Part shown: piece by piece, positions 18,130 through 26,371 of the stretch
Position numbering within the stretch: the first letter of the stretch is position 1
Layout of the letters: every line of letters begins with the position of its first letter
Source: Thermincola carboxydiphila
Lineage (GTDB): Bacteria > Bacillota > Thermincolia > Thermincolales > UBA2595
Length of the DNA: 42,135 bases
Assembly (NCBI GenBank): GCA_016841045.1
Contig: JAENZX010000032.1
Span: forward strand, 1 to 42,135
Direction of reading: 5' to 3'
Notes under the pieces: generated by a model
What the model saw: only the letters and a program-made list of their open reading frames with translations
Told to the model about the DNA's origin: nothing
The model's database searches: none
Program-made: the position numbers and the translations under genes

Positions 18130-18817
18130 AAGCTGCCTCCCTAAGATCAAATGACTCATCGATCCTTCCGTCTGATATATAAATAATTTTTTTAGCCCGC
18201 CGGGCAACATTTTGGTCATGTGTAATGATAATAATCGTATTTCCCAGGTGGTTTAACTTCTCCAGAAGATCAATAATCTCCTTACTGGTTTTAGAATCCA
18301 ACGCTCCTGTGGGTTCATCAGCAAGTATTACCGGGGGGTCGGCCACCAGGGCCCTGGCCACAGAAACCCTCTGCTGCTGGCCGCCCGACAGTTCGTTTGG
18401 TTTATGTGTTAAACGATCACCTAATCCAACCAGTTCCAACATATGACTTGCCTTTAGAGTGGCAGTCTTTTTGTCTACACCCTGAAAAAGCAGGGGCAGT
18501 TCAACATTTTGCAGAGCATTCAGTTTGGGCAGCAAATTGAACTTCTGAAAGATAAAACCTATCTTTTCGCGGCGGGTTTTGGTCAACTGCTCGTCATTAA
18601 ATTCCGAGACACTTTCCCCCTCCAGGTAGTAATCTCCCGAGGTAGGCGGATCCAGCAAACCTATGATATTCATCAAAGTAGACTTACCAGAACCTGATGG
18701 ACCCAGAATTGCCACAAAAGCCCCGTTTTCAATTTCCAGACTAAGTCCATCCAGAGCTCTTACCTTCACAGCCCCTAAGTCAAATTCCCTCACTATATCC
18801 TTCATTTTAATCAACAT
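18113..18817 (-). CDS. MacB/LolD-family ABC transporter ATPase
   Basis: The protein has 234 residues. Walker A is GPSGSGKST, the signature is LSGGQQQRVSVARAL and Walker B is VILADEPTGALD, followed by the switch histidine in IIIITHD. This is the MacB/LolD/FtsE class that powers mechanotransmission-type permeases. The ATG at 18817 follows AAAGGATGAACA. Its 3' end overlaps the adaptor gene, and the 5' end is 16 nt after the upstream lipoprotein gene, so lipoprotein, ATPase, adaptor and permease are almost certainly one transcript. Confidence 0.96.
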   Translation of the reverse strand: MLIKMKDIVREFDLGAVKVRALDGLSLEIENGAFVAILGPSGSGKSTLMNIIGLLDPPTSGDYYLEGESVSEFNDEQLTKTRREKIGFIFQKFNLLPKLNALQNVELPLLFQGVDKKTATLKASHMLELVGLGDRLTHKPNELSGGQQQRVSVARALVADPPVILADEPTGALDSKTSKEIIDLLEKLNHLGNTIIIITHDQNVARRAKKIIYISDGRIDESFDLREAAYEISN

Positions 18818-18833
18818 TGTTCATCCTTTTCAA

Positions 18834-19355
18834 TTATTGTCCGGACTTAGTCACCTGAACGTAAATAATTTCATCTGAACTTCCTTGGGCAAACCAGAGT
18901 TTGAGGAGATTACCCTGCCTGACATCGGCTAAACTGATGTTTTCTGTTTCAAGTTTTCCGCCCACATTCTGATTGGAAACTATGGGGACCCCCACGGGAA
19001 TAGTTAAATCAATTGTTTCATCAGTTACTTTAAACATTTCAGCCTGAAGTTTGGCTCTTTCTTCGGGGGAAAGGGCCTGCATCTGCTGGCGGCGTTTGGC
19101 TTTTTCCGCCTCGGTTAATTCAGGTCCGGTTCTGATAACTTTTAAAACAGTAATTTCGTTTCCTCTGATTTGCTTAACTTTACCTTCCAGGTCAGGAGCC
19201 CGGTCGGGGCGTGAACCGGCAGTGTCTCCGGCATCCTCCTGAGATGTGGACGGCGCTGAGGCGGAGCCGGTCTCACTTTTTGAAGAACAACCAACAACTA
19301 AAAACATTAAGCTTAACATAATAATGTAAACCAAACTTTTTTTAAATAATTTCAT
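18834..19355 (-). CDS. Lipoprotein of unknown function in the export operon
   Basis: The protein has 173 residues. The signal peptide ends in the lipobox LVVGC followed by a Ser/Thr/Gly/Asp-rich linker (about 23-50). The remaining part has a possible small beta domain (LEGKVKQIRGNEITVLKVI), a charged helix (AEKAKRRQQMQALSPEERAKLQ) and a second beta-rich part ending YVQVTKSGQ. I do not recognise the family. It lies 11 nt after the TolC-like pseudogene and 16 nt before the ATPase gene. It is probably an envelope-side component or ligand-binding accessory of the pump. Confidence 0.8.
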   Translation of the reverse strand: MKLFKKSLVYIIMLSLMFLVVGCSSKSETGSASAPSTSQEDAGDTAGSRPDRAPDLEGKVKQIRGNEITVLKVIRTGPELTEAEKAKRRQQMQALSPEERAKLQAEMFKVTDETIDLTIPVGVPIVSNQNVGGKLETENISLADVRQGNLLKLWFAQGSSDEIIYVQVTKSGQ

Positions 19356-19366
19356 CTGAATCCCTC

Positions 19367-20051
19367 CTAATATTGTCCCCGTTCAAGATTAAACTGCACC
19401 TTAGACAGATGATACTGGTATAAAACATCTGTTAATTTACTTTCAGTCTGGTACAAAGATGCGCTTGCCGTGGTTACTTCCGATATTTTGGCCAAACCGA
19501 CCTGATAACGTTTTTGGGCCAGCTTTAAGGCTTCCTGCGCCTGTGTAACATTTTTTTCAGCCAAATGGTACTGCCATTCAAGAGATAGTATGTTTAAATA
19601 CGCTGTTTTAATGGTCACAGGGGCAGTCCGCAGCTTTTCCTGCAGCTGAGATTCGACCTGCAGCAGGTTGTACCGGCTTTCTTCATATGTATAAACCCCC
19701 GGACCGTAGAAGCTGGACGCTACTTCTTTTTCTATTTGCTTCAACCTTCATAAGGGCCGTTTTTTCATTATTTTCCGCATCTAAAAGAACTGCCTCAGCC
19801 TGCTTCAGTTTTTCTTCCGCCAGGAAAAGTTCGGATCTGGCCTGAGCCGGAACAACAAGCTTTGCTTTTCCAACATCCAGTTTGGCTACTTCTACGGCAG
19901 AACTTGATTTTAGAGCCAGTTCGTAAGCCTGCTCGAGGCTTAATTCTATGCCTGCAGCTTTTTCAGTAGCTAAAGACCCTAATTGACCTGGAATTATAAG
20001 TGCCAAAGCCATAATAACTATACCGGACAGTATTTTTTTGATGATCCTCAT
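19367..20051 (-). pseudogene. TolC-family outer membrane factor gene, frameshifted and shortened
   Basis: Two reading frames one base apart both look TolC-like. Frame one (from 20051) has a signal peptide, then LSLEQAYELALKSSSAVEVA, the usual N-terminal helix, and ends its sensible sequence near KTALMKV at about 19745. Frame two carries a typical C-terminal helical region, AYLNILSLEWQYHLAEKNV, LKLAQKRYQVGLAKISEVT and ASLYQTESKL, and ends at 19367. In frame two a TGA stop lies just upstream, near 19747. The joined protein would have only about 225 residues, against about 400 in the family, so part of the middle seems lost as well as the frame. It heads the export operon, as expected for the outer component. 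Sequencing error could explain the frameshift but not the short length. Confidence 0.75.
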
Positions 20052-20197
20052 CTCCTTTCTTAAAACGGTAAGTTACTACACTGAAAAATTATATCTTTTC
20101 TTTTTGTTCAAACTTTGAGAAAATTGTCAAGATTTTATCAAGAAATTAAATCATTACCTTTGTCTAATCCTATTTAAGACTCTACATAATCCTGTTG

Positions 20198-20331
20198 AGC
20201 AATCTAGTAATAAAAAAAAAAGTTGGGCTAAGTCAAAACTTACCCAACTTTTTTCTATATAACTTTATAACTCTATTATCAGACCTTGGATACGTGACAT
20301 TTTTGGCACGCCTCATTCTTAAATCCAACAA
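20198..20331. repeat. Right copy of the diverged direct repeat
   Basis: This is the partner of 12673-12800, covering the terminator and the 3' end of the intact cytochrome gene. It lies at the opposite end of the export cluster. The two copies are in the same orientation, about 7.5 kb apart. Confidence 0.88.
20219..20256 (-). terminator. Rho-independent terminator of the cytochrome operon
   Basis: The stem AAGTTGGG (20220-20227) pairs with CCCAACTT (20243-20250), extended by a partly matched TAAGT/ACTTA. On the minus strand it is followed by a run of ten T. It lies about 25 nt after the cytochrome stop at 20279. Confidence 0.88.
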
Positions 20332-20785
20332 AGGCATTGTTAGTGTGGCCTACAGTAATATGGCAAGTTACACAATTAAAATTATACTCTTTATGTTGTA
20401 TGTGGAAGGCCGCAATCCTTTTTTCAGGCATAGATTTTTCATCTTCATCTTTTGTGAATTTATGGCACTTTTCACATCGGTTATCAGCCACTTCAGCTTG
20501 TACTTCATCCATATTTACATCTTCAGTAAAATGAATATATACTTCACGTAAACCATTAGCTTTGACTTTAGCCTTGGCTATAATTCCATCATCAGTATGG
20601 CACCCATAACAATGTTCACCACCATGGACACCTGTTTCCCACCCGGCGAAAGCTTCGTTCATTTCGTGGCAGCTGTTACAAAAACCTACCTGTGACGTAT
20701 ATTCTACTGAAGCAAATCCGATAATACCGATCAAAACAACCATGACTGTTACTATTATGATTCGAAGCATTTTAGGGTTTTCCAT
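20279..20785 (-). CDS. Membrane-anchored pentahaem cytochrome c, NapC/NrfH-like
   Basis: The protein has 168 residues. One N-terminal membrane anchor (about 7-25, IIIVTVMVVLIGIIGFASV) is followed by five CxxCH motifs at about 36-40, 59-63, 104-108, 138-142 and 160-164. NapC/NrfH-family quinol dehydrogenases have four, with a first motif close to the membrane as seen here (GFCNSCHEMN). The extra haem lies at the C-terminus (EACQKCHVSKV). It probably takes electrons from menaquinol and passes them to an extracytoplasmic partner, most likely the split-Soret-type protein encoded just upstream. The ATG at 20785 is 6 nt from AAAGGGGGG. Earlier in-frame starts overlap the SD. Confidence 0.9.
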   Translation of the reverse strand: MENPKMLRIIIVTVMVVLIGIIGFASVEYTSQVGFCNSCHEMNEAFAGWETGVHGGEHCYGCHTDDGIIAKAKVKANGLREVYIHFTEDVNMDEVQAEVADNRCEKCHKFTKDEDEKSMPEKRIAAFHIQHKEYNFNCVTCHITVGHTNNAFVGFKNEACQKCHVSKV

Positions 20786-20837
20786 ACACATCCCCCCTTT
20801 ATCTATATTCATTTTTTGACTAAACCATAAATAAAAA

Positions 20838-21716
20838 TTATTTCTTCTTTCCGGTCATGGTATGATCACCGTGGCAATAGAGACAGTCCATTTTCCCTTG
20901 CTCATCATCCCGCAGACTGTCTTTGCCCTGATGGCAGGTCATGCAATGAGAGTACTCATCAGATACTTTATACGCAAGAACTACTTTATTTTCCAGTGCC
21001 TGATTTAACAGTTCTGCAGCCTTAGCGGCGGTGTCACCAGATAATTTGGCACAACGATCCTTCTTTTCCTTCTCATTAACCCTGGCTCCAGCTGCCGAGA
21101 CCCACTTACTGACAGAAACATGGCATAAAGGAGAATCTGATATAGTAGTAATCTGGTTTTTAACCTTACAATAGGATTCGTGTTTATTCGAAGGGAACGG
21201 GTTTTTAGTATACCAGCCAATTAATTCATTACCAAGTTCCTTGTGCTTAGCTGAAGCAAGGTTAATTACCGCGAGCGCACCATTTAAAGCCCCGCATAAC
21301 GTTCCCCAGGAATAAGCACCGCCGGCTCCATATAGAAACATGTCCCTTGGAATAGTGCTCCATTGACCTCCGGAGCTCTCTGTCAGAGTATCAAGCAGTG
21401 CCCTTGCAGCAGTGTAACAACAACCACCTTTAAAATAGTATTCATAACCCCTTTTTCTCACAAGTTCAACATCAAGTTTGTTATACTTCCATGGAATACT
21501 GGCAGCCGTCTCTGCCTTCGTTGCCGCAACAGCACTAACCTGGCTGCTATCTTTATTCTGCTCACTATCTTTTTCAAGATTGGCAACAGTTTCATTACTA
21601 CAACCGGTCAGACCGGTTACCATTAGACCGGTTGCCAGCACACCTGCTGTTGTAATGAACTTTCTCCTGTTTAATCCTGTTCCCTGGTTTTGTTTATTTA
21701 TATTTTCTTCTTTCAC
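20838..21716 (-). CDS. Tat-exported dihaem protein of the split-Soret cytochrome c type
   Basis: The protein has 292 residues from the GTG at 21716, which is 7 nt from GGGAGG. A twin-arginine signal (LNRRKFITTAGVLATG) ends in TGLTGC, so it may also be lipidated. The central domain carries GGCCYTAARALLDTL and a YGAGGAYSWGTLCGALNGAL segment, matching the C_GCAxxG_C_C domain. Two CxxCH motifs sit at the C-terminus (CMTCH at about 258, CLYCH at about 278), the layout of split-Soret cytochrome c from Desulfovibrio. The physiological reaction of that protein is not settled. With the pentahaem quinol dehydrogenase 52 nt downstream it forms a two-gene electron transfer unit. The Cys-rich centre could hold an additional metal site. 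Confidence 0.85.
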   Translation of the reverse strand: MKEENINKQNQGTGLNRRKFITTAGVLATGLMVTGLTGCSNETVANLEKDSEQNKDSSQVSAVAATKAETAASIPWKYNKLDVELVRKRGYEYYFKGGCCYTAARALLDTLTESSGGQWSTIPRDMFLYGAGGAYSWGTLCGALNGALAVINLASAKHKELGNELIGWYTKNPFPSNKHESYCKVKNQITTISDSPLCHVSVSKWVSAAGARVNEKEKKDRCAKLSGDTAAKAAELLNQALENKVVLAYKVSDEYSHCMTCHQGKDSLRDDEQGKMDCLYCHGDHTMTGKKK

Positions 21717-21963
21717 AGCTATACCTCCCATATTGTTTTTCCTTACTCCAGAACTAGTTTTCAGTATAGATTGTTGTTATCTTTCACATACCCTCCTATC
21801 ACTTGTGATTTTCTTCATTATCTGAATTTCGATATTTTTCGCCATATATCCTATCATTTAGTTATCAGCTTTATTTAGCACATATAAGTTTGGCTTATAG
21901 ATACCTCAAGTTAATGCCTTCAGAGGTTTTTATTGTCTACCGGCCAAAGATATAATGAAATAA

Positions 21964-22007
21964 ACCGGCCTCCTTGATTTGACATTAATCTAGGAGACCG
22001 GTATTAG
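21964..22007 (+). promoter_or_regulatory. Candidate promoter overlapped by an inverted repeat upstream of the LysR gene
   Basis: In the 533-nt gap (21717-22249), TTGACA (21979-21984) and TATTAG (22002-22007) are 17 nt apart. They are embedded in an inverted repeat: ACCGG-C-CTCCT (21964-21974) pairs with AGGAG-A-CCGGT (21992-22002). This could be an operator or a structured leader. It is about 240 nt from the LysR start and about 250 nt from the divergent split-Soret gene. The rest of the gap shows no gene. Confidence 0.35.
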
Positions 22008-22249
22008 AAACTTTTTCTGCCCTCGCCATAAGAAATATTATAATAGTGATAACTAATAGCTAATACTAAAAAGTACGCATCGAATTGTGTTACAATGAGG
22101 GTAAATACTATGCAGATAAATAGTTGTTTCAAAACAACCTGAGTATGATATGGAATAAGTAAAACCTATTTGGTCAAATAACTCCTTTAGCTTAAATAAT
22201 TTGATATAGCTAATTATGTGTCTTTTGGCTACAAAAAGGAGGCATACTA

Positions 22250-23155
22250 GTGTCATTAAATCAATTTAATATCTTTGTTGCCGTAGCAGAAGAAAAAAGT
22301 TTCTCAAAAGCAGCTAAAAAACTTCATCTTACCCAGCCTGCAGTAAGCGGTCAGATTAAAACACTGGAAAACACTTACGGCCTCAGTTTATTTGAACGGA
22401 CTCCTTCTGGAGTAGATCTTACGGAAGCTGGAAAAATAGTATACCTGCACATTAAGCAGGTACTTCATATACTGAAAGCAATGGAACATAGTCTTGCTGC
22501 CTTAACTAATCAACAACCTCACCGTCTAGCAGTCGGAGCGAGCACAGTAATAGGAAGTTACCCCCTCCCCTGTGCTATCTTAACATTTAAAGAGCATCAT
22601 CCCCAGGTAAATATCAAACTGGAGGTTAATAATTCATCAACTATACTTGAAAAAATTAAATCCGTCTCCTTGGATTTAGCAATAACAGAAGGACCGGTTA
22701 ATGACGAAGATATTGTTCAAATAAATTTTCTTACTGACGAAATGGCTTTAATTGTACCGTATGTTGAACCATGGATTTACCGTGAAAGTATAACCTTGGA
22801 CGAGCTGCTGACCCTCCCTTTAATACTTCGTGAAGAGGGCTCGGGAATTCGTTTTACATTAGAAAACGAATTAAAGAAAAGAGGGGTATCCTCTAGTAAT
22901 CTTAATATTTTTACTGAAATGAATGAATTGCAGTCAATTAAATCTGCCGTAGAAGCCGGGCATGGATTTTCTGTACTACCAAAAATGGCAGTGCATAAAG
23001 AGTTATACACTAAAACCCTAAAAGCTTTACCCGTTCAAGGTGTTAATTTTGAACTAGCGTGTAAGATAATCTATAATAAAAACAACATTCTTACAGATAT
23101 TGCCAAGGAATTTATAAGTCTAATCACCGACCCGGAAAAAAGAACCTTTTGTTAG
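22250..23155 (+). CDS. LysR-family transcriptional regulator
   Basis: The protein has 301 residues. The N-terminal winged helix (1-60) has the family pattern FVAVAEEKSFSKAAKKLHLTQPAVSGQIKTLE. The substrate-binding domain (about 90-295) contains REEGSGIRFTLE, typical of CysL/CbbR-like members that bind small anions or acids. The start is GTG at 22250 after AAAGGAGG with 7 nt spacing, chosen because no closer ATG exists. It is divergent from the cytochrome/split-Soret pair and convergent with the exporter genes. LysR proteins usually control a divergent neighbour, which points to the cytochrome operon as the target; the inverted repeat in the gap is a possible binding site. Confidence 0.93.
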   Translation: MSLNQFNIFVAVAEEKSFSKAAKKLHLTQPAVSGQIKTLENTYGLSLFERTPSGVDLTEAGKIVYLHIKQVLHILKAMEHSLAALTNQQPHRLAVGASTVIGSYPLPCAILTFKEHHPQVNIKLEVNNSSTILEKIKSVSLDLAITEGPVNDEDIVQINFLTDEMALIVPYVEPWIYRESITLDELLTLPLILREEGSGIRFTLENELKKRGVSSSNLNIFTEMNELQSIKSAVEAGHGFSVLPKMAVHKELYTKTLKALPVQGVNFELACKIIYNKNNILTDIAKEFISLITDPEKRTFC

Positions 23156-23174
23156 GTGTAATATCAACCTCTCC

Positions 23175-23609
23175 TTAATCAGACCGATTTTTATATTTGG
23201 AATAAATTCTTCCGGCTATTGAGACAACAGCCAACCCAGAGGCAATATATGACGATATCAGGGTTGTTTGCAAAGCCAGGGTGATACCTTGGTTATAATT
23301 GTTAGTTAGGAAATTCTGCATTGCGTTAAAAGCTTTTAAGCCTGGTACCAGTGGAATTATACCTGTTATTATATATGCCGTAGTTGGTTCCTTCTGTATC
23401 CTGGCAAAAATCTCCGCAGTTACTCCAACTGCTATTGCCCCAAAGGCTGCGGCAATTATTCTGGACTGAAATAAATTTAGTATTACCTGATTAGCACTCC
23501 AAGCTATAGTACCTGAAATTCCAGCAGTTATCAAAGTCCTGATCGGAATATTCAATGTAACACCAGTTAGTAATGAAGTTGCAAGAGCAAATATCACTTT
23601 ATATTCCAT
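23175..23609 (-). CDS. ThrE-type threonine/serine exporter, small subunit (YjjB-like)
   Basis: The protein has 144 residues with four or five hydrophobic segments. It contains the ThrE_2 (DUF3815) signatures RIQKEPTTAYIITGIIPLVPG and LKAFNAMQNFL. In E. coli the separate subunits YjjP and YjjB form one exporter (reported for succinate), and in Corynebacterium ThrE, which exports threonine, both parts are fused. It follows the larger subunit by 27 nt. The LysR gene converges on it with only 20 nt between the two stops. Confidence 0.88.
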   Translation of the reverse strand: MEYKVIFALATSLLTGVTLNIPIRTLITAGISGTIAWSANQVILNLFQSRIIAAAFGAIAVGVTAEIFARIQKEPTTAYIITGIIPLVPGLKAFNAMQNFLTNNYNQGITLALQTTLISSYIASGLAVVSIAGRIYSKYKNRSD

Positions 23610-23636
23610 TTACTTAAATCCCTCTTTTTAATTGAC

Positions 23637-24266
23637 TTAAATCCCTCTTATTAGATGTAAAAACATACTTAAACCGGTTGCTATACCACTTGCCAGACTT
23701 AAGGTTATCAATAAAGTTTCCGCAGTTCTAATAGTACCAGATAATAAATCTCCCGAGATATAGTCGCGAACAGCGCTAGTCATTGCAAGTCCAGGTAACA
23801 GCGGAATTACAGACCCAACTATGATTCTATCTAATTGAACGCCAAATCCTTTACCAACAAATATTGATGCGATAAGGCCAACTGCCAGCCCAGCAAGATA
23901 TATTTTTAGAACATGGGGAAAATTGGTTACTTTAATATACATAATAAGCCAGACAAAAGTACTGGTTAACAAGGTAGGAATTATATCCTGCCATGTTCCG
24001 CCAAAAAGAATTGTAGCAGTTGCAGAGGCAAAAACCCCGGCAAACATAACAGTCTTTTTACTATAACAACAATCGTATTTCAACCTGTTGATTTCATTTA
24101 TACCTTGGGCTGCATCCATATTTCCGGCTGCATAATTTCTTGATAAATTGTTAAGCCGGGATATAACCTTTAAGTTAATATTTCTCTGAGTAATTTGTTT
24201 CATACCGGTAAGTCTGTTTCCATCATAATTTCCGTTTACAATAATACCGGTTGGAAAAACAAACAC
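23637..24266 (-). CDS. ThrE-type exporter, large subunit (YjjP-like), N-terminally truncated
   Basis: The protein has 209 residues in the open stretch. It shows the DUF1212 pattern: VFVFPTGIIVNGN, RNINLKVISRLNNLSRNY and the membrane segment with VIPLLPGLAMTSAVRDYISGD. Family members are about 250 residues and begin with a roughly 45-residue helical segment before the FPTG motif. Here, upstream of the GTG at 24266, the frame runs only some 16 codons (ending DDIEV before VFPTG) to a stop in GGC TAA TGG, and no SD is visible. Beyond that lies the terminator of the TRAP operon. The gene seems to have lost its 5' end and promoter, so its activity is doubtful. A start inside the remaining part is possible but would give an incomplete protein. 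Confidence 0.8.
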   Translation of the reverse strand: MFVFPTGIIVNGNYDGNRLTGMKQITQRNINLKVISRLNNLSRNYAAGNMDAAQGINEINRLKYDCCYSKKTVMFAGVFASATATILFGGTWQDIIPTLLTSTFVWLIMYIKVTNFPHVLKIYLAGLAVGLIASIFVGKGFGVQLDRIIVGSVIPLLPGLAMTSAVRDYISGDLLSGTIRTAETLLITLSLASGIATGLSMFLHLIRGI

Positions 24267-24326
24267 CTCTATATCATCAAAACCCTTTTTGTGGCATTTT
24301 GTGAAGAACCATTAGCCACGACGACA

Positions 24327-24366
24327 AAACGCCGCTTATATGCTGGCCAGCATATAAGCGGCGTTT
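24327..24366 (-). terminator. Perfect 40-bp palindrome, terminator of the TRAP operon
   Basis: Positions 24327-24346 (AAACGCCGCTTATATGCTGG) are the exact reverse complement of 24347-24366, with no spacer. On the minus strand it is followed by TTTTG and lies about 90 nt after the dctM stop, so it probably ends the dctPQM transcript. The unbroken symmetry and GC-rich base are unusual for an ordinary terminator. It sits right at the truncated end of the ThrE gene. Confidence 0.75.
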
Positions 24367-24457
24367 ATCCACCCTTTAAGTATAAGGTAAATCCTCAATA
24401 TATATTCATCAGATTGCTACAAATATCCTTCAACAACCTGCCCAATTGGCGCAGTTA

Positions 24458-25786
24458 TTACATTTTACCCATCAGTAAATCAGGGAGGAAGGTAGAGAGT
24501 TCAGGAAATGCGATCATAATTGCAGTCGCTATAGATGATGCCAATACAAAGGGCCATACTCCTCTGAAAACATCCTCCAAAGGTACATCCTTGATTACAC
24601 CCTTGATAACATAGGCATTGATACCTACAGGTGGAGTGATTACTCCGATACAGGTTACCATTACGATAACGACGCCGAACCAAATAGGGTCATAGTGCAG
24701 TACATTTGTTACAATAGGGAAAAAGATAGGGATAGTCAGCAAAATCAGCGGAATCATTTCAACAATGCAACCACCAATTAGGTAAACCAGAAAAATAATC
24801 ATCATAACAAAGAAACGAGGCATATCCAGCTCGCTGACCCAGGCAGCAAGTTCGAAGGGCATCCGGCTAAGGGCTATAAAGCGGCTGAAAATCATTGCCC
24901 CGGCAACCAGGAAAAGAATCATAGCCGAAGACCGGGTTGTATCTCTCAGGGAATTGTTAAAAGCCTTAAAGTTCATCTTGCGGGTGATAAGAGTTACCAC
25001 AAGAACCCCGAACGCTCCCACACCGCCGGCCTCAGTAGGCGTAAAGAAACCCATAAACATACCGCCGAGGGAAATGATGAAAATAACAAGAACTTCTAAT
25101 AAGCCACCCTTTAAGGTGTCAAACATTTCTCTCACAGTTGGCCTCGGACCCGGTCTGGCCGGAGCAAGTTCAGGGTTACGCTTGCTAAGAATATAGATGG
25201 TCAGGCAATAGGCAAGGGTTAATAAAGCTCCAGGCACAATACCAGCTATTAAGAGGCGAGCAATGGACTGTTCAGTGGCAATACCGTAAACAACAAAAAT
25301 AACACTGGGTGGGATCAGAATGCCTATGGCACCTCCGGCAGCTACACTGGCTGTAGAGAGAGAATCACTATATTTGTATTTCCTCATTTCCGGAACGGCA
25401 ATGGAGCCAATTGTAGCAGTGGTGGCGGTACTGGAACCGCAAACGGCTCCAAAGATGGCACAGGCCACTTCACTGGCCATTGCCAATCCGCCGGGAAGGT
25501 GTCCCACAACCTTATAAGCGAAAGCATACAGCTGGGATCCTATACCTGCATGGTAGGCCAGGAACCCCATTAAACTAAAGGTTACAATTACACTTAGATT
25601 GTAAGAAGCGAAGTTGCCAAAAATTTCGGAAGACAGAACCTTGAAGGCAGCGTCTGAAGAATTCACGAAACTAAAACCGATTAGGCCGGCTAAACCCATC
25701 GATACCGCAATGGGCATACGGAGCATCATGAGAACCAGAAACCCCGCTATTCCAAGAAAACCTACCATCATTGGACTCATTTCCAT
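24458..25786 (-). CDS. dctM: TRAP transporter large permease, DctM family
   Basis: The protein has 442 residues and about 12 hydrophobic segments over its whole length. Family motifs include FLGIAGFLVLMMLRMPIAVSMG near the N-terminus, GAVCGSSTATTATIGSIAVPEM, IGILIPPSVIFVVYGI and GVITPPVGINAYVIKG. It is the ion-driven transport channel of the TRAP (C4-dicarboxylate-type) system, working with DctQ and the binding protein DctP. It is the last gene of dctP-dctQ-dctM and is 14 nt after dctQ. The start ATG follows GGGGGATTCAAA. TRAP systems import organic acids; the divergent Mo hydroxylase suggests an aromatic or heterocyclic acid, which is inference. Confidence 0.95.
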   Translation of the reverse strand: MEMSPMMVGFLGIAGFLVLMMLRMPIAVSMGLAGLIGFSFVNSSDAAFKVLSSEIFGNFASYNLSVIVTFSLMGFLAYHAGIGSQLYAFAYKVVGHLPGGLAMASEVACAIFGAVCGSSTATTATIGSIAVPEMRKYKYSDSLSTASVAAGGAIGILIPPSVIFVVYGIATEQSIARLLIAGIVPGALLTLAYCLTIYILSKRNPELAPARPGPRPTVREMFDTLKGGLLEVLVIFIISLGGMFMGFFTPTEAGGVGAFGVLVVTLITRKMNFKAFNNSLRDTTRSSAMILFLVAGAMIFSRFIALSRMPFELAAWVSELDMPRFFVMMIIFLVYLIGGCIVEMIPLILLTIPIFFPIVTNVLHYDPIWFGVVIVMVTCIGVITPPVGINAYVIKGVIKDVPLEDVFRGVWPFVLASSIATAIMIAFPELSTFLPDLLMGKM

Positions 25787-25800
25787 TTTGAATCCCCCTT

Positions 25801-26331
25801 TTAACTGATTAGATCATCAACTTTGATATTATCTTCGGATTTTGCATCTGTAACAGGGTTTAAAAACAAGCTGGATAGAGACTTGCTCAGTCCGTTAATT
25901 ACCACTAACAGGTAAGCGGCAACACCGGCTGTTACCAAATAAACTATCGGGTAAATGGGCATACCCGTGGTCAGGGCAATTTCACCAGATTGCTGCATTT
26001 CCTGCCCATATTTTATAAGCTGCCAGGTGGTCAAGCCCAGGAAGCCCGCAACCAGTAAGTCAATCAAAAGGAATATGACCTGCTGCAATTTTTCTGGTAA
26101 CTTATCAGTAAAAAAGGTAACGGCTACGTGACCTCCGTGAAAAGCGCATAAAGCCAGACCCATTCCTACACCAAGTGCAGTTAGATACTGGACAATTTCC
26201 ACTGAGCCTCTGAGGGATGAGCCAAACAAGCGCATGATAACGTTAAGGGTAGTGACGAACATGATGGACGCAACGGCTATACGTGCGCCCATATCCAACA
26301 ATTGGCTCGTCTTCTCCACAAATTTATTCAT
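25801..26331 (-). CDS. dctQ: TRAP transporter small permease, DctQ family
   Basis: The protein has 176 residues from the ATG at 26331 and four membrane segments. Its features are IMFVTTLNVIMRLFGSSLRGSVEI, LTALGVGMGLALCAFHGGHVAV and a C-terminal helix pair, typical of DctQ. It helps DctM to fold and function. An in-frame GTG at 26349 is part of the SD region and was rejected. The gap of about 95 nt to dctP contains a GCGCCTG/CAGGCGC hairpin. Confidence 0.93.
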   Translation of the reverse strand: MNKFVEKTSQLLDMGARIAVASIMFVTTLNVIMRLFGSSLRGSVEIVQYLTALGVGMGLALCAFHGGHVAVTFFTDKLPEKLQQVIFLLIDLLVAGFLGLTTWQLIKYGQEMQQSGEIALTTGMPIYPIVYLVTAGVAAYLLVVINGLSKSLSSLFLNPVTDAKSEDNIKVDDLIS

Positions 26332-26371
26332 AGTATTTTCACTCCTCACCCACTTCTATATTAGGCAAATA

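Noticed and set aside
12673-20331. Genomic island with attachment sites
   Set aside because: The flanking repeats look like att sites, but there is no integrase or tRNA and the repeats are diverged, so an old duplication is as likely.
22053-22256. Minus-strand open frame of 67 codons upstream of the LysR gene
   Set aside because: No SD or domain, unusual composition, and it overlaps the start and upstream region of the LysR gene.
24327-24366. Palindrome as a plasmid or phage origin or an insertion sequence end
   Set aside because: No replication protein, transposase or iterons are nearby, and its place behind dctM with a following T-run fits a terminator.
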